From positions 1,063,501 through 1,127,500 of the forward strand of contig OZ038388.1 of the NCBI GenBank assembly GCA_964036045.1: a stretch of DNA of 64,000 nucleotides, read 5' to 3'. The notes under the pieces are model-generated. The model had not been told where the DNA came from and ran no database searches. It saw only the letters and a program-made list of their open reading frames with translations. Of the stretch, positions 9,701 to 19,394 are shown piece by piece. A program made the translations under genes and the position numbers. The stretch is from Eutreptiella sp. 'Long Island Sound 2002' (Eukaryota > Euglenozoa > Euglenophyceae > Eutreptiales > Eutreptiaceae). The stretch's first letter is position 1, and each line of letters starts with the position of its first letter.

Positions 9701-11577
9701 TGGTGCTATCTTCACAATCCCGACTCCTGGGGTCTAACCCTATTGTCTGGCTGTGTGACCAGGAGCCTGTGAAGTCTTTTCAGAAGGGCCCACCACCAGA
9801 AAAAGCGAAGCTAAAACGGTGGTGGACTTACCTGAGCCAGTTCAGGCTGACAGTGCATCATATCCCCGGGATTAAGAATGAACTGTCTGACTATATATCG
9901 CGCAACAACTTCGATGCGCTTATTGGTGAGAGCTCTGAGGCACTCGCCAAAGAGGCTTTCCAGCGTATGGATGTCCAGCTTGACCTGTCCATGCGCACTG
10001 CTGGAATCCTGGAGGGTTGGAGTCTAACCGACTATCAGTCAGAGTATGAAGAAATTATCCAAACCCTCAACACTGGTCTCGAACCCCGTGTCATTGACGG
10101 GCACCAGTGGTATAAAAACAATCAGTACCTCTTCTACGAGGACCGAATTGTAGTGCCTGAGGCACGACTGGATGGGTGCCTACAGTGGTCCCATCTCATT
10201 TCTGGTCACACTGGCGCTAATCGCTCAGTGGACTTCTTCCGTGAGTGTTTCTACTCTAGTCTAACCCTGACTGAACTGAGGTCGCGTATGCAGACCATTG
10301 TGGATGCTTGTGGCTGTCATGCCAGCAAGCAAAGTGACAGTAGGGATAGGGGTCTGATCTCCAGCTTACCCATACCCTATTGTGCTAACTCTCTTCTCTA
10401 CGTGGATTACATCCACGGCTTACCACGCTTTGGCGGCTATGATAGTTGCCTCGTGGTCACCTGTGGTCTATCTCGCTTCACCCGTGTGTTCCCTTGCAAT
10501 AAGAAAATCACAGGTGAGCAGACTGTAAAAATGTTGGTCGAACAATGGTTCGAACCCTATGGAGCACCTAAACAGGTGCACTCTGATGAAGATGTACGCA
10601 TCCGCAGTGACACTGGGTGGTACAAACGAGTGCTAAATGCCCTCAACGTGGAGGTAACCACAGGTGTGCCCTACACTCACACGTCTAACCCTCTCTGTGA
10701 GAGACAGAACCGTGTGGTGGAGCAAAACTTAAGAATCCTGATGAAACAGGAGCGCACCAAGGACTGGGTACGCCTAGTGCCCTGGGCAGTTCTGTCCATG
10801 AACTCACAGCGGAGCTCTTCTACGGGTTTCACCCCCCACGAACTGTTCCATGGAGGACGACCTGCTTGGTTCTTCAAAACCCCCTTTCCTGAGGACTTCA
10901 AGAGCCCTGTGGGAGATTGGCTAGAACACAAGCAGTCTCTGGCTAACCAGGCTGGTACTAACCTGAGGCACATTCGTGACCGTGAACAGAGCCGACGGAA
11001 CCGCCTACGGCGACCTGCCAGCTTCAAGGTTGGTGACCTTGTTTTGGTACACCATTCACGCCTACCCTCCTGGCCACGTAACTGCCTACAGGACCCTTAC
11101 TTTGGACCCTATCGTATCATCAGGATAGATGGATCCAGGATCCATGTCAGGTGCAGTCCACGTCTAGGTGGTGAACTGCTATGTGCTCCTAAGCAGCTGA
11201 GGCACTATCACTCCCCTGACGACTTGTCTTGGGATGAGTGGCGCCTCAGCGACAGTGAGATTGAACGTATAGACCTAGAGAACGCTGCCAGTCCAGAGGA
11301 GGCAGACGAACTCGAAGAGATGACTGCCGATGAGATGGCAGTCGATGGTTACTACGTGGTTGCAGGTATTGCTCGCCACGAGTATAAACAGGGCTGGAAA
11401 TTCCTAACCCTGTGGGATGGCTATGGGTTGTCCGAGGCGACCTGGGAACCTATGTCAGCCTTCATACAACCAGATGGGAGTATCAACCCCATCTTCCGCA
11501 CTTACCTCGTTGAGAACAACGAGGGGCAGCTCCTAACCCGTGCTGAGACTATGTCCCAGCGTAAGAAGCGAAACTAA
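6775..11577 (+). CDS. pol: pol polyprotein of element B: protease, Dam-like domain, RT, RNase H, integrase, chromodomain
   Basis: The frame is 1,600 codons with no internal break. Residues are numbered from 6799. The aspartic protease has LDTGAT (Asp 19). A Dam-like methyltransferase region has VELFAS 165-170, NPPF 201-204 and TPDWG 225-229. An acidic linker follows to about residue 530. RT carries VVDYGEVNK and HIDD (738-741), where most relatives have an aromatic residue before the xDD. RNase H has TDASD (Asp 891). Integrase has a GHTG/CGCH zinc region, VDYI (Asp 1203), HSDED (Asp 1263), CERQN (Glu 1301) and a GPY motif. A C-terminal chromodomain (about 1518-1556, YYVVAGI...WEPMSAF) would direct insertion to marked chromatin. 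The protein is expected only as a Gag-Pol fusion. Confidence 0.95.
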   Translation, partial: GGGSEEEDLVFWILVKIGDQVFRAVLDTGATLSIVARRLLKTFRKTKTVAIRVGDGRTIHSLGGVDVTICLGDETVTQHCRVLDTDAFDIVVGTDFLRRNPQVKMLSLQRPYSLHCDFGSGLFSVPLELSGRKESGLRYATKTNYRTENYQLARHVLENGLAALQVNLDEIQVELFASQQQHIMQFYCSKQMNNAFRFFWKAMGLAYANPPFSLLAKVLTKIAYEGGRVVMCTPDWGCSGEHAYWRRMLDRIAVGRVQLPDGPIYVPEDSDTAMQAPEWASFLSIIDGSLNPVPLCDLDQVLLKEVMAENRGLTLYDLKNRSPEHLSATLTGCESPDDYLEPAAVKEDADDQLSEIASTIPSVDPSCVDLKHSAFLAQLLLEELDLESTSEPASSVGKPVLHMQPVHTGEPVARSTDALARPAANNMPLSEHDTQELRRLLYLKAEGIERQERLQYLRQTWKYSIWSEEDDESYTLPDPEIPLVYSLHYGQQCPPEWDDGTVPAETADRHKKKEHGKSNLHAEEDFLQKVESLNLDPRLKKLLITYEEVFGALPPPLSCKKLVQMDLKLKPEFEKTRVRRRPYPAPQEQVEEIERQIQECIDAGLVEEYKHGDYPHHCSPCFLVAKPGSTALRLVVDYGEVNKKTQNHSGSIPNMENTLERIAKCRYKTKMDKRSGFWQVDLTAAAQELLAFITPKGRVFKWKVMPFGVANAPALFQELMNKILYILRRRPLVQELISRGAEMEAHIDDVSLGTNTKEDHVLLLREFFTVCQENHLRIKLEKCEFMKEEMEYLGFDVGYGWWKPAASKMQPLQDMQIRDDPKKGLHDVRSFVGACNFYRRHIHNFTYSSAPLTDLIKKTTPWRWTSREEECFQELKKKIASSNCLGVPRPEGEIVLITDASDVGGGGTIYQWQELNPAELTHCHYRTTGLNRDGSLKHDYPTSEWRLVPLGHWNWKWNQARSNYSTYDQELLAGMLVLSSQSRLLGSNPIVWLCDQEPVKSFQKGPPPEKAKLKRWWTYLSQFRLTVHHIPGIKNELSDYISRNNFDALIGESSEALAKEAFQRMDVQLDLSMRTAGILEGWSLTDYQSEYEEIIQTLNTGLEPRVIDGHQWYKNNQYLFYEDRIVVPEARLDGCLQWSHLISGHTGANRSVDFFRECFYSSLTLTELRSRMQTIVDACGCHASKQSDSRDRGLISSLPIPYCANSLLYVDYIHGLPRFGGYDSCLVVTCGLSRFTRVFPCNKKITGEQTVKMLVEQWFEPYGAPKQVHSDEDVRIRSDTGWYKRVLNALNVEVTTGVPYTHTSNPLCERQNRVVEQNLRILMKQERTKDWVRLVPWAVLSMNSQRSSSTGFTPHELFHGGRPAWFFKTPFPEDFKSPVGDWLEHKQSLANQAGTNLRHIRDREQSRRNRLRRPASFKVGDLVLVHHSRLPSWPRNCLQDPYFGPYRIIRIDGSRIHVRCSPRLGGELLCAPKQLRHYHSPDDLSWDEWRLSDSEIERIDLENAASPEEADELEEMTADEMAVDGYYVVAGIARHEYKQGWKFLTLWDGYGLSEATWEPMSAFIQPDGSINPIFRTYLVENNEGQLLTRAETMSQRKKRN

Positions 11578-12863
11578 TTACCCTGTGTCAGTCTACTGAC
11601 CCTGTCTGTGCCCTGCAGACCCATGCCTATGGTTTCCAGCGTGAGCCAGATGGCCGCTTATCAAGATTGCAGCCACCCAGCGAGTGTTTGCCTTGTTGAC
11701 CATGTGTTGCATGGGTACTGCCCTAATGTAATGACCTTGGTGAGCCAACAAAGAACGGTGGCTTTCTACACCAGGGGGGAATGACAAGCAAGGTGTTATG
11801 AGGCAAGGTGTGTCTTCCCTCCTTGGGGACAAGCGAGCCCACAGTTAGGACCCCTGACTGGTCCAGACCCATGGGGTTCTACCCTTCCTTACAGGGTTTA
11901 CCTTACCCTTACCTGCCATAACGTATGTGTGAGTGTGCTAGTCCTAAGGTCCTGAGAGCAAGACGCAGAAGTGGTGTCCTAATTATACCCAAGTCTGCGC
12001 CCTTGCTAACCCTGGAGGGTTGGCTTATTGATGCCACGGGGTACGCCCCGGGTCTCCCCTCCCCTATGCGCCCAATTTCTGTGCTGGCGCAAAACCTTGG
12101 GGGAATACCCAGAGTGTTAGTCCAGGTATTGTTTTCCCTACCTACCTGGCTACTACAGGGAGGGGTGGCCAAAAGCTATGAAGGCATGCAAAACGCCTGT
12201 TTGCTATGTGGCCAAAAACACTAACCTAACCACTGTCACAGCCCACCAGCCCAGCTAAAATTGCAGGAAAAGGGTGGGACATTGACACGCCCCCTACAGG
12301 TCCTACACACCCTACAGTGGCACCATCCTGGTGGGCGAGCACTGGGCAACTGGCTCTAGCCCCCACTCAGGACTACCACTCCTACACGCACACTCTACTT
12401 GGCGTTGCGGAGGTGAAGTTCTCATGGGTCCTAACGACCCTCCTGTGAAAAGGACAAGAGAACACAGCGCTCCTAAGCAGCTGTGGCCTAACAGGGGACG
12501 CCACAACGCGTTTCCCCTGCTAGGGCTTGGAGGGAAGGGGTGCACTCGTTGCGTGCACAGCGCAGATGTCGTTGAAGTCGGACTGTCCTCGCCACTCCTG
12601 GCAGAGGCACAGTGATTTGATTTGTGATCAGCGCCCCTGTTTTGCTGGGGCAGAAAAATGGTAGCCGCCGAAGGCAGCTGCTGCTGCACCAATCACCCTA
12701 ACCTCTCCCACCTGTACAAAAGAGGCAGATGAAGGGGCGTTTGCGACTGTGGAACCAAGCCACACTCCAGGTATTATACCCTTCTCAGTGTGACCTATAA
12801 TACGCTGTTCGCAAACACGCTGCAAATGCAGCTACCCCTGTCAAGCAAGCAAGCTTTAAGAAA

Positions 12864-12897
12864 CTCCTCGGGTTCTCTTAAAGAACGTACCGAGGAG
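12864..12897 (+). other. strong RNA hairpin in element B 3' region
   Basis: An outer 8-bp stem (CTCCTCGG with CCGAGGAG) encloses an inner 5-bp stem (GTTCT with AGAAC) around a CTTAA loop, with a 3-base bulge. It may mark an RNA packaging or processing structure. The function is not known. Confidence 0.6.
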
Positions 12898-13870
12898 CCT
12901 CTGGGTAACCTAAACAAGGTTTACCGTGCGCAATTCGCGTGGCCTACCCTTTAATGCATCATGTGCATGCAGGGAAGGGAGGCTTAACCACAGACTCAAC
13001 CAGGAGGTGAGCTCCTCCTGGGCTAACCTACCTTACTCACCATGCATCGTGTGAATGCCGCATTGAAACGAACACAAAACAAACCTAAGCGTTTTAAGCA
13101 ACTCAACTTGAACGCTACGGCCGCACACGTACAAACGCTTACCTGTGAGAAAAGAAACAAGGGTGGATTAGGGATACAGGTGAAGCGATACAGCGTGTGG
13201 ATGCCTAGATTAGGCACATGCATCGCGAGCACAGCGCATATTCTAACCCTACATGCGCGCTGCGCGCTCCATTCGCATCACATACCTTTCACTCCTGCTT
13301 TCACCTGTGCAGAGCACGAGAGATGAACACCCGACCCCCCAACGAGCACAGCGTTAACAACCCTAACGTTTTGACGGAGCAACCAACACGAACGCAATGC
13401 GTGAGTGTGAAGTGACACAGACATACCTGAGAGACGGGTTGTTGAACTGCTCTGTGGTGCGGGCTGATTTTGAATACTTTACTCTGAAGTTTATAAACAT
13501 TTTGCTGCAACTGTGCAAAAATTTTCTTTAAAACTTTAAAAACTACGGCTCATACCTTCTTTTCCAAAAGCCGTTTTCGCTTGCGCAACCCTTTTCTTGG
13601 CGTCCGCTTCGTTTGCGCTTGTCTGCGACTTTAAGTTATGTGTAAAAATGACGATTTCCCGCGTGGTTTCGTCGATTTTCAACGATTTCACTTGCTAAAT
13701 CGCAGCCCCTTCCGCAAAACCGCAGGAATCACTCCCTGCTGGTTCCATTTTCTATTTTTTTCAGCTCCTGGGGGTTTGTGTCCTCCATTGGGAGTATTGC
13801 TCCGCCCTGGCCCTTGGTCAGGACGTTTACTAAAACGCTGTTTATACGGCGATAACCGTCCGTATTAGAG

Positions 13871-13944
13871 CGTTCGACTGTACCCTAGTGGACAGACACA
13901 TGTCCTCTAAACAGGGAGTCCTGGGTTCAATTCCCACTGCCCCC
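13871..13944 (+). other. tRNA-like sequence in element B
   Basis: An A-box-like TACCCTAGTGG (13881) is followed about 42 bases later by a B-box-like GGGTTCAATTCCC (13923). The T-arm pairs 4 of 5 bases around a 7-base loop. I find no matching acceptor stem, so this is a relic or a Pol III promoter-like module and not a functional tRNA gene. Confidence 0.4.
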
Positions 13945-14173
13945 ACTCTCTTTCCAAAGGTTTTCGCCTCACGCCGACGTCTTTTGAGGAATGCCCCTCC
14001 GAAGGGACATCATTCACGGTACATTACACTGTTTTTCAAGGGTCCATACAGTGTGATGGGCTTCTATGAAGTGATGAGAATGTTTTTGGTAAGTTTAATT
14101 CATTTTTTGAGGTAATTTTGGGAATATTTGAGCCTTTTTCCTTGGTCCTACTAGCATGATCAACTAGTACTCC

Positions 14174-14180
14174 AGGGGGG
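14174..14180 (+). promoter_or_regulatory. polypurine tract of element B
   Basis: AGGGGGG lies directly before the 3' LTR, the place where plus-strand DNA synthesis is primed in LTR retrotransposons. It is short. Confidence 0.65.
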
Positions 14181-14906
14181 AGTAAGAAAAAGTCACTGCC
14201 ATGTCTTTCTTGGAGGGCTTGATCCAGGCTAAGCTCCCCTTAAAACCCTTTGTTGATGCTGAGACAAACTTAAGTGTTTTTATCTCTCTTTTGTGGCCTA
14301 AAGTACACTTTCTCAAGGTAACTAGGGTTGTGACCCTAGCCCCCCCCATGAAGTTCACCCCTACCACTCAACTGAGCGGAGGTACCTTCCTTCACGGAGG
14401 TCATACCAAAATAAATCAGGCATTCCATGCTTGTGGGCCTTGGAGGTTAAGCCTAAGTGGTCTCCCACCCCAAGACCCCTATACTCAATTGATTCTACCA
14501 CTTATTGTGGTCCTACTTTGTAACTGTTTCTGAATTCAGTTGCTTGGCCAAGTCATTTTCTGTGTGGTCCTGACATCAATGCCCCTCAGTCCTAACCAGC
14601 ACCATTTCACCCAAAAGAGTGCACATGAAGTGCCTATTGCAACCTCTGAGGCTAGAGTCTGACCAATTTTCATATAAAACCTTTTGCATTATTCATTTGT
14701 GATTGAATCTATGTACATATACCTGCTTTGTCTATCTGCAGCCCTTCTGTGTTACACTGGATTCCAAAACCAATCATTGATTTCATTGATTCGATCCATA
14801 TTCAGTCCTTGCTCTACTTGCTGCTTTGGTTTGGGGTTTTCAACTACAAAACCAACTTGCAGGAATACATCAAAAGACCTAGGGCATAATTCCAGGACAT
14901 CTTTCT
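14181..14906 (+). repeat. 3' LTR of element B
   Basis: This is the same 726-bp sequence as 3796-4521, with two differences seen (a C instead of T at 14395 and the terminal T). It is preceded by the polypurine tract and followed by the CGACA duplication. Confidence 0.95.
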
Positions 14907-14911
14907 CGACA
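14907..14911. repeat. target site duplication (right) of element B
   Basis: CGACA matches 3791-3795. The coding frame of the element A RT resumes here. Confidence 0.9.
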
Positions 14912-17766
14912 GCTATACGCTACACCTCATTGAGGATATGCTGCAAAAACAACACCGGCGGAGGATCTTCACGGTGATTGACCTGAAACATGGTTATCAT
15001 CAGATGCCTCTCGCCGAGGAGTCCCGTGCCTGCACAGCCATGAGCACCCCACTTGGACCTCTCCAGTGGAAGGTGATGCCTATGGGCGTTACCACTGGCA
15101 ATGCGGCTTTTCAGCGGATGCTGGAGAACCTGCTTGAGCCGGTGCGTGACTGTGCGGACCCCTTCGTGGACGACGTGATCATCGTGTCCGGGGACCCCAG
15201 TATGAGCTACGAGGAGCTCCTGGAGGCACATGAGAGGGACGTCACTCGAGTAATGGACCTCCTGGTTCGGCACAAACTCACGGGCAGCAGTGACAAGGCC
15301 ACCATTGCGGTAAGCGAGGTGGTCTTCGCTGGCCACGTAGTTGGGAACGGGCAGCGAAAGCCCATACCTGGCAAGGTGGCTGCGATCGAGCACTGGGAGA
15401 AGCCCAAAACGGTCTCTGAGCTGCGTGCGTACTTGGGGTTCTGCAATTACTACTCGGGGTATATCAAGATGTATGCCGAGTATGCAGCCCCCATGACGAC
15501 CATGCTCAAGGGCAACCGAGAGGAGACCAAGAAGGGGTCCAAGAAGGCTCTGGTCTGGACAGCTGAGTCCGACCGTGCCTTTGAGGGGATGAAGCAGGCG
15601 CTGCTATCCGCAGTGGGTCTGCACCTCGTGGATCCCGACCGAGGGTTCGTCCTGCGCACCGACGCTTCCGACTACGCCGTTGGCGCTATGTTGGAACAAG
15701 TGCTTGACCATGGAAGGCACGTGCCGGTGGCCTTCTGGAGCCGAGTCCTGGCGGAAGGCCAGAGACGGACGTGGACGCCCCGAGAAAAGGAGGTGTATGC
15801 CATCGTCATGGCTCTCAGGAAATGGGCTGGGTACATAGCCCTCCATCCCGTCACCGTCTGCACCGACCATCAGAGTCTGCAGTCGTGGCACAAGGAGCAC
15901 GTGGACACCCCCTCTGGTCCCGCCTCCCGACGGGCAAGATGGCATGAGACCTTGGCCAAGTTCGACCTCACGGTTGTGTATGTTCCTGGAAAGGACAACA
16001 CCGTGGCGGACTGTCTCAGTAGGTGGGCCTATCCCGCCAGCAAGGGCATGACGGATGTCTCTGCCCATGGCGATGAGGCTGAGACCGCTGAAGCCAAGAG
16101 GATCATTGAGATGGAGCGCCTGATGGAGGAGGAGGGTGTTAAATGCTTCGTCGTCATGGCTGCGGATGCCTCCCTCGGAACGAGGATGGGCAGAGCGGTC
16201 AGAGTACTCGCCCCTGATGGAGCTGAGTCCGACAAGCACCTGTTTCCTGAGTCTTGCCTCCAGGACGACTGGACCGACGACTACGCTAAGTCTGAGGCCT
16301 TTGCGGCCGAGTATAGGGCTGTGACCGACCCTGATGACGGGCAGAAGTGGCCAAAGGGGCTGACTGAGGAAGATGGCAAGCTCTACCGGAATGGTAAGCT
16401 GCTAGTACCGGAGTCCCGGGTGCTCGAGCTGTGCGAGGCTTGGCACCACCATATGCTGCACCCAGGGGTCAAGAAGCAAGCCCTTGACATGCAGCGCCGG
16501 TTGGAGATCGACCACATCGTTCTCTACACCGCCATCAAGAAGGTCAGGAAGGGTTGCTCGGTCTGTCAGGCCTGCAATTCCGATAACCGGAGCGTCAAGG
16601 GGGAACCCCAATGGACCCCGGTTCCTGACCAGCCCATGGAGAGCGTGGCCATGGACGTCTTCTCCATGCCCGAAGTGCACATTGGCAAGGAGACCTTTGA
16701 CTGTGTGGTTCTTTGTGTGGATCGCCACAGTTGCTACGTAGTAGCCGTTCCGGCACGCAAAAAGGGGTTGCTTGCCAAGGAAGTGGCAGTCATGATGATT
16801 CGTCATTGGCTGACCGTCTTTGACATCCCCCGCACCATTTGCAGTGACCGAGGGCCCCAGTTTACTGGTGGCTGGTTCAAGGCTATGTGTTCCCTCATGG
16901 GAATACGTCATGCCAAGAGCGTCGCCTATCTCAGCCGGTCTAACGGCCGTGCTGAAGTGGCTGGACGGCAGCTGTTCGAGAAGCTGCGCAAGATTCACAT
17001 CACCAATGCACGTCGGAACTGGTTTGAGGAGATGTGGCCCGCTCTGAAGGCCCATCATGACACCCCCACTCCGGGTGGTTTGTCCCCTCACCAGATTCTG
17101 TTCGGCAGGGACCACCTGGGTCGGGGACTTCCCTTGTCTGGTGATGGCATGGCTATGGACGCCAGGGAAATCTTCGCGCGGCAAGAGGCAACGGCGCGTG
17201 ACATCCGCCAGCAGCTCGAGAAGGAGCATGCTGAGCGTCAGAAGTCCGCCCCGAGCTCGACAGCGCAGAAGTTCAGGGTGGGAGACCTGGTGTGGGTGAT
17301 CAGACCGCGCCCTATGGGCACCCACCGCACCAAAACCTGGTTCACACCCGGAGAGGTGGTCCGCAGGATTGGTGAGGACACCTACCGCATCAAGGTGGGT
17401 CACGGACAGTTCTGGGAGCGCAACGAGAGTCAGCTCCGTGTGCGGGAACCCGACCTCCGTGGCCAACATGTGTCCCTGAAATATGCCGCACATGAGGCTG
17501 ATTTGGACGACGACTATGCCGAGCAGGACGACTATACAGTCGAGAAGATTCTTGCTCAGCGTCCGCACGCCTCGGCACCCGGAGGCCTGGAGTTCAAGGT
17601 TCGTTGGCGAGGCTATGGGCCGTCCCACGATACCTGGGAACCCGTCTCCTCGTTCGTGCCGCGGGTTAATACTCCCTTCATGGAGTACATCCGCAAGCAC
17701 AAGACCAATATCCATGTCTCGGACTTGGCAGCACTCACCCGGGCGATTGCAGCCAGGGGCGCCTGA
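14907..17766 (+). CDS. pol: pol of element A, downstream part: RT, RNase H, integrase, chromodomain
   Basis: The frame continues the interrupted RT with IDLKHGYHQ and the catalytic FVDD (15163-15174). It then gives an RNase H with TDASDYAVG (15658 on). The integrase has a WHHHMLHPG...CSVCQAC zinc region (about 16440-16580) and a DDE core at codons 16654, 16846 and 16954, with 35 residues between the last two as expected for this superfamily. A C-terminal chromodomain follows (about 17530-17660, VRWRGYG and DTWEP). It ends with TGA. No stop or frameshift is seen in this part, so its decay is limited to gag, the RT join and the nested insertion. An ATG at 14938 is not the real start; the frame opens at the duplication. 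Confidence 0.93.
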
Positions 17767-19394
17767 TCATCGCCCTGAGCTCTCCCCTGATGCATTTTGA
17801 GCGCTTGTGAGGTCGACGGATCGTCCCTTACTTGCTTGCTCTCTCCCATCTTCCGGTGACCTGCCATCAGATTGGCCATATATCCCCCCCCCTGCTGAAT
17901 CCAGAGGAGGATGGCCCCTCTCTTCTACTCCTCTTCGTCACTCCCCACCTGCTGAATCCTTGGGAAACCAGGCAGGGCAACTGACCTTCACATTTTCTGA
18001 GCTCTTGGGGCCTTGAAGCCCATACGACGTTGCGCAACAGATGCCGCTGTCATCGGCATTGCGATTTTTTGGTGTGTGGTCTGGTCCCATGGCACTTGCG
18101 GGATCCAGACCAGTCGACGTGTGTCTGCAGACTATATATGGCCTGGACTCAGGCGTTTTCTTGCCCACCCTCCTGTATATGCCTTATCCTAACCAGGGCG
18201 TGGTTTGGCGCTCTTTACGGAGTGTGTTTACACGCCTAGTACCCCGCTTGTTGCTTGTTTTTCTGCCCCCGGGGATATGTGCATCTGTATGTTCAGTTGT
18301 CAGCCCATCACTGAGATGTGGACTGTTTTTCCCCCCAGAGGGGATGCGAATCGCAATACAAAGGCGCCCTGGGTCGCCATGTACATGCTCTTACGTAAGG
18401 TCCAGCCTGGACCAATACCTAAGTACAGATTCTTCTGTTTGAGTGCCTGTGATACCGTGTGCCCTAGTGGCTGTGATGTGCTGAGATCCTGATGGCGCCA
18501 GGCGGGAAGCCCAGTTGCCTGAATGCACTCCCAGCGGTCCGCCACTGTCAGTCCCAGTGTGAGCCTACCGACTCGCAGACGCACTTGCAGTCGGGTGGCG
18601 ACCTCCGGTGTTCCTGACCTCGGTCAGTCTGCCTGGGAAACTGGTGGTTTGAGGAGTCGACGCCTCCGCCCACACTGCATGGGGACTCCCTCATCTATGG
18701 CCTTCGTGGTAATAGGGCGAGGGAAAAGACGGCCTTGATGCCCGATCCCTTAAGGAGGAGCTCGTTCGGCTGTACCACTCTGGACTCGCGTCGTGGATAT
18801 GGACATGGTGCGCCCGAGGAAGGACCCGTGGGGACTCTCCCCCAGCCGGCGGGCCTTGGGAAGCTTGGGGTAGCCTGATGGATCTTTGTATTCGCTTTCG
18901 ACCTGTGGGACCACCTCGGTCGTCGTGTGACGCCTATGTTGGCCGTGTATGCCACTGCCACTGTGGTAGTGACCGTCGCAGCCGGCACCCGGTGCGCCTG
19001 GTATGGGTTAACGGGTCCTTTGGATGCCGAACAATCGCCGTCAGGACCCGGCACTTGATACTTGATACTGTACTTGAAGTTACTAACAGCTACAGCACCG
19101 TGCCTGTCTTACTGTGGGATTTGGGCGGCCTAACCTGCAGATCAGCCTGAAGTGAGGATGTGACACCCCCCCCCTTCAGGGGATGGTCCTGGGTACCCGC
19201 TGCCATGCTTGGGTGTTATCGAGCCCCCCCCAGGGTTTGCTCTAAGGAGGGGGGTGAAGCGGTACCCAGAACCCCATGACCATGGTGGGGTATGTACGGA
19301 GGGGAAGACGCCCGGTGAAGCCCGGTGAGAGCCCGGCAGGAGCGTGTCCCTTGCCGTAAAGCCCCCGTGACGGCATTCCGGCCACTTGGGGCAT
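17767..19394 (+). other. 3' non-coding region of element A, presumed to include its 3' LTR
   Basis: No gene is recognised. A TATATATGG sequence lies near 18131, and C-rich/G-rich inverted stretches lie near 19163-19275. The 5' LTR is outside the window, so the LTR borders cannot be read. Confidence 0.5.

Larger units (their letters stand above)
11578..14180 (+). other. 2.6-kb non-coding 3' region of element B
   Basis: No convincing coding sequence is present. Many CCTAAC-like words are scattered, but not in tandem. From about 13,480 the region becomes AT-rich, with runs of TTTT and the word CGTTTTCGC. The hairpin at 12864 and the tRNA-like sequence at 13871 are listed separately. Confidence 0.7.
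3796..14906 (+). mobile_element. complete Ty3/Gypsy chromovirus B nested in the RT of element A
   Basis: This 11,111-bp element has 726-bp LTRs, a methionine-initiator-type primer binding site, gag, in-frame TAG, pol with chromodomain, a 2.6-kb non-coding 3' region, a short polypurine tract and the second LTR. The LTRs differ at only two sites that I found (base 4010 versus 14395, and the last base), so insertion is recent. gag and pol are both uninterrupted apart from the gag stop, so the copy may be functional. The inner 3' region is unusually long for this family and holds a hairpin and a tRNA-like sequence. Confidence 0.95.
1..19394 (+). mobile_element. Ty3/Gypsy chromovirus A, 5' end outside window, split by element B
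   Basis: This LTR retrotransposon is read as gag (50-1677), protease plus methyltransferase-like region (1678-3474), RT start (3375-3795), and then RT, RNase H, integrase and chromodomain (14907-17766). The complete element B (3796-14906) sits inside the RT. The gag frame is open back to base 2, so the 5' LTR and true gag start lie before the window. The 3' LTR must lie in 17767-19394, but it cannot be delimited without its partner. The right limit at 19394 is where the R3 repeat family begins and is an estimate. The element has a gag frameshift and a frame change before RT, so it looks dead. Confidence 0.85.

Noticed and set aside
13871-13944. Functional tRNA gene
   Set aside because: A and B boxes are present but no acceptor stem pairs. 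The same applies to 51344, 55909 and 56215.
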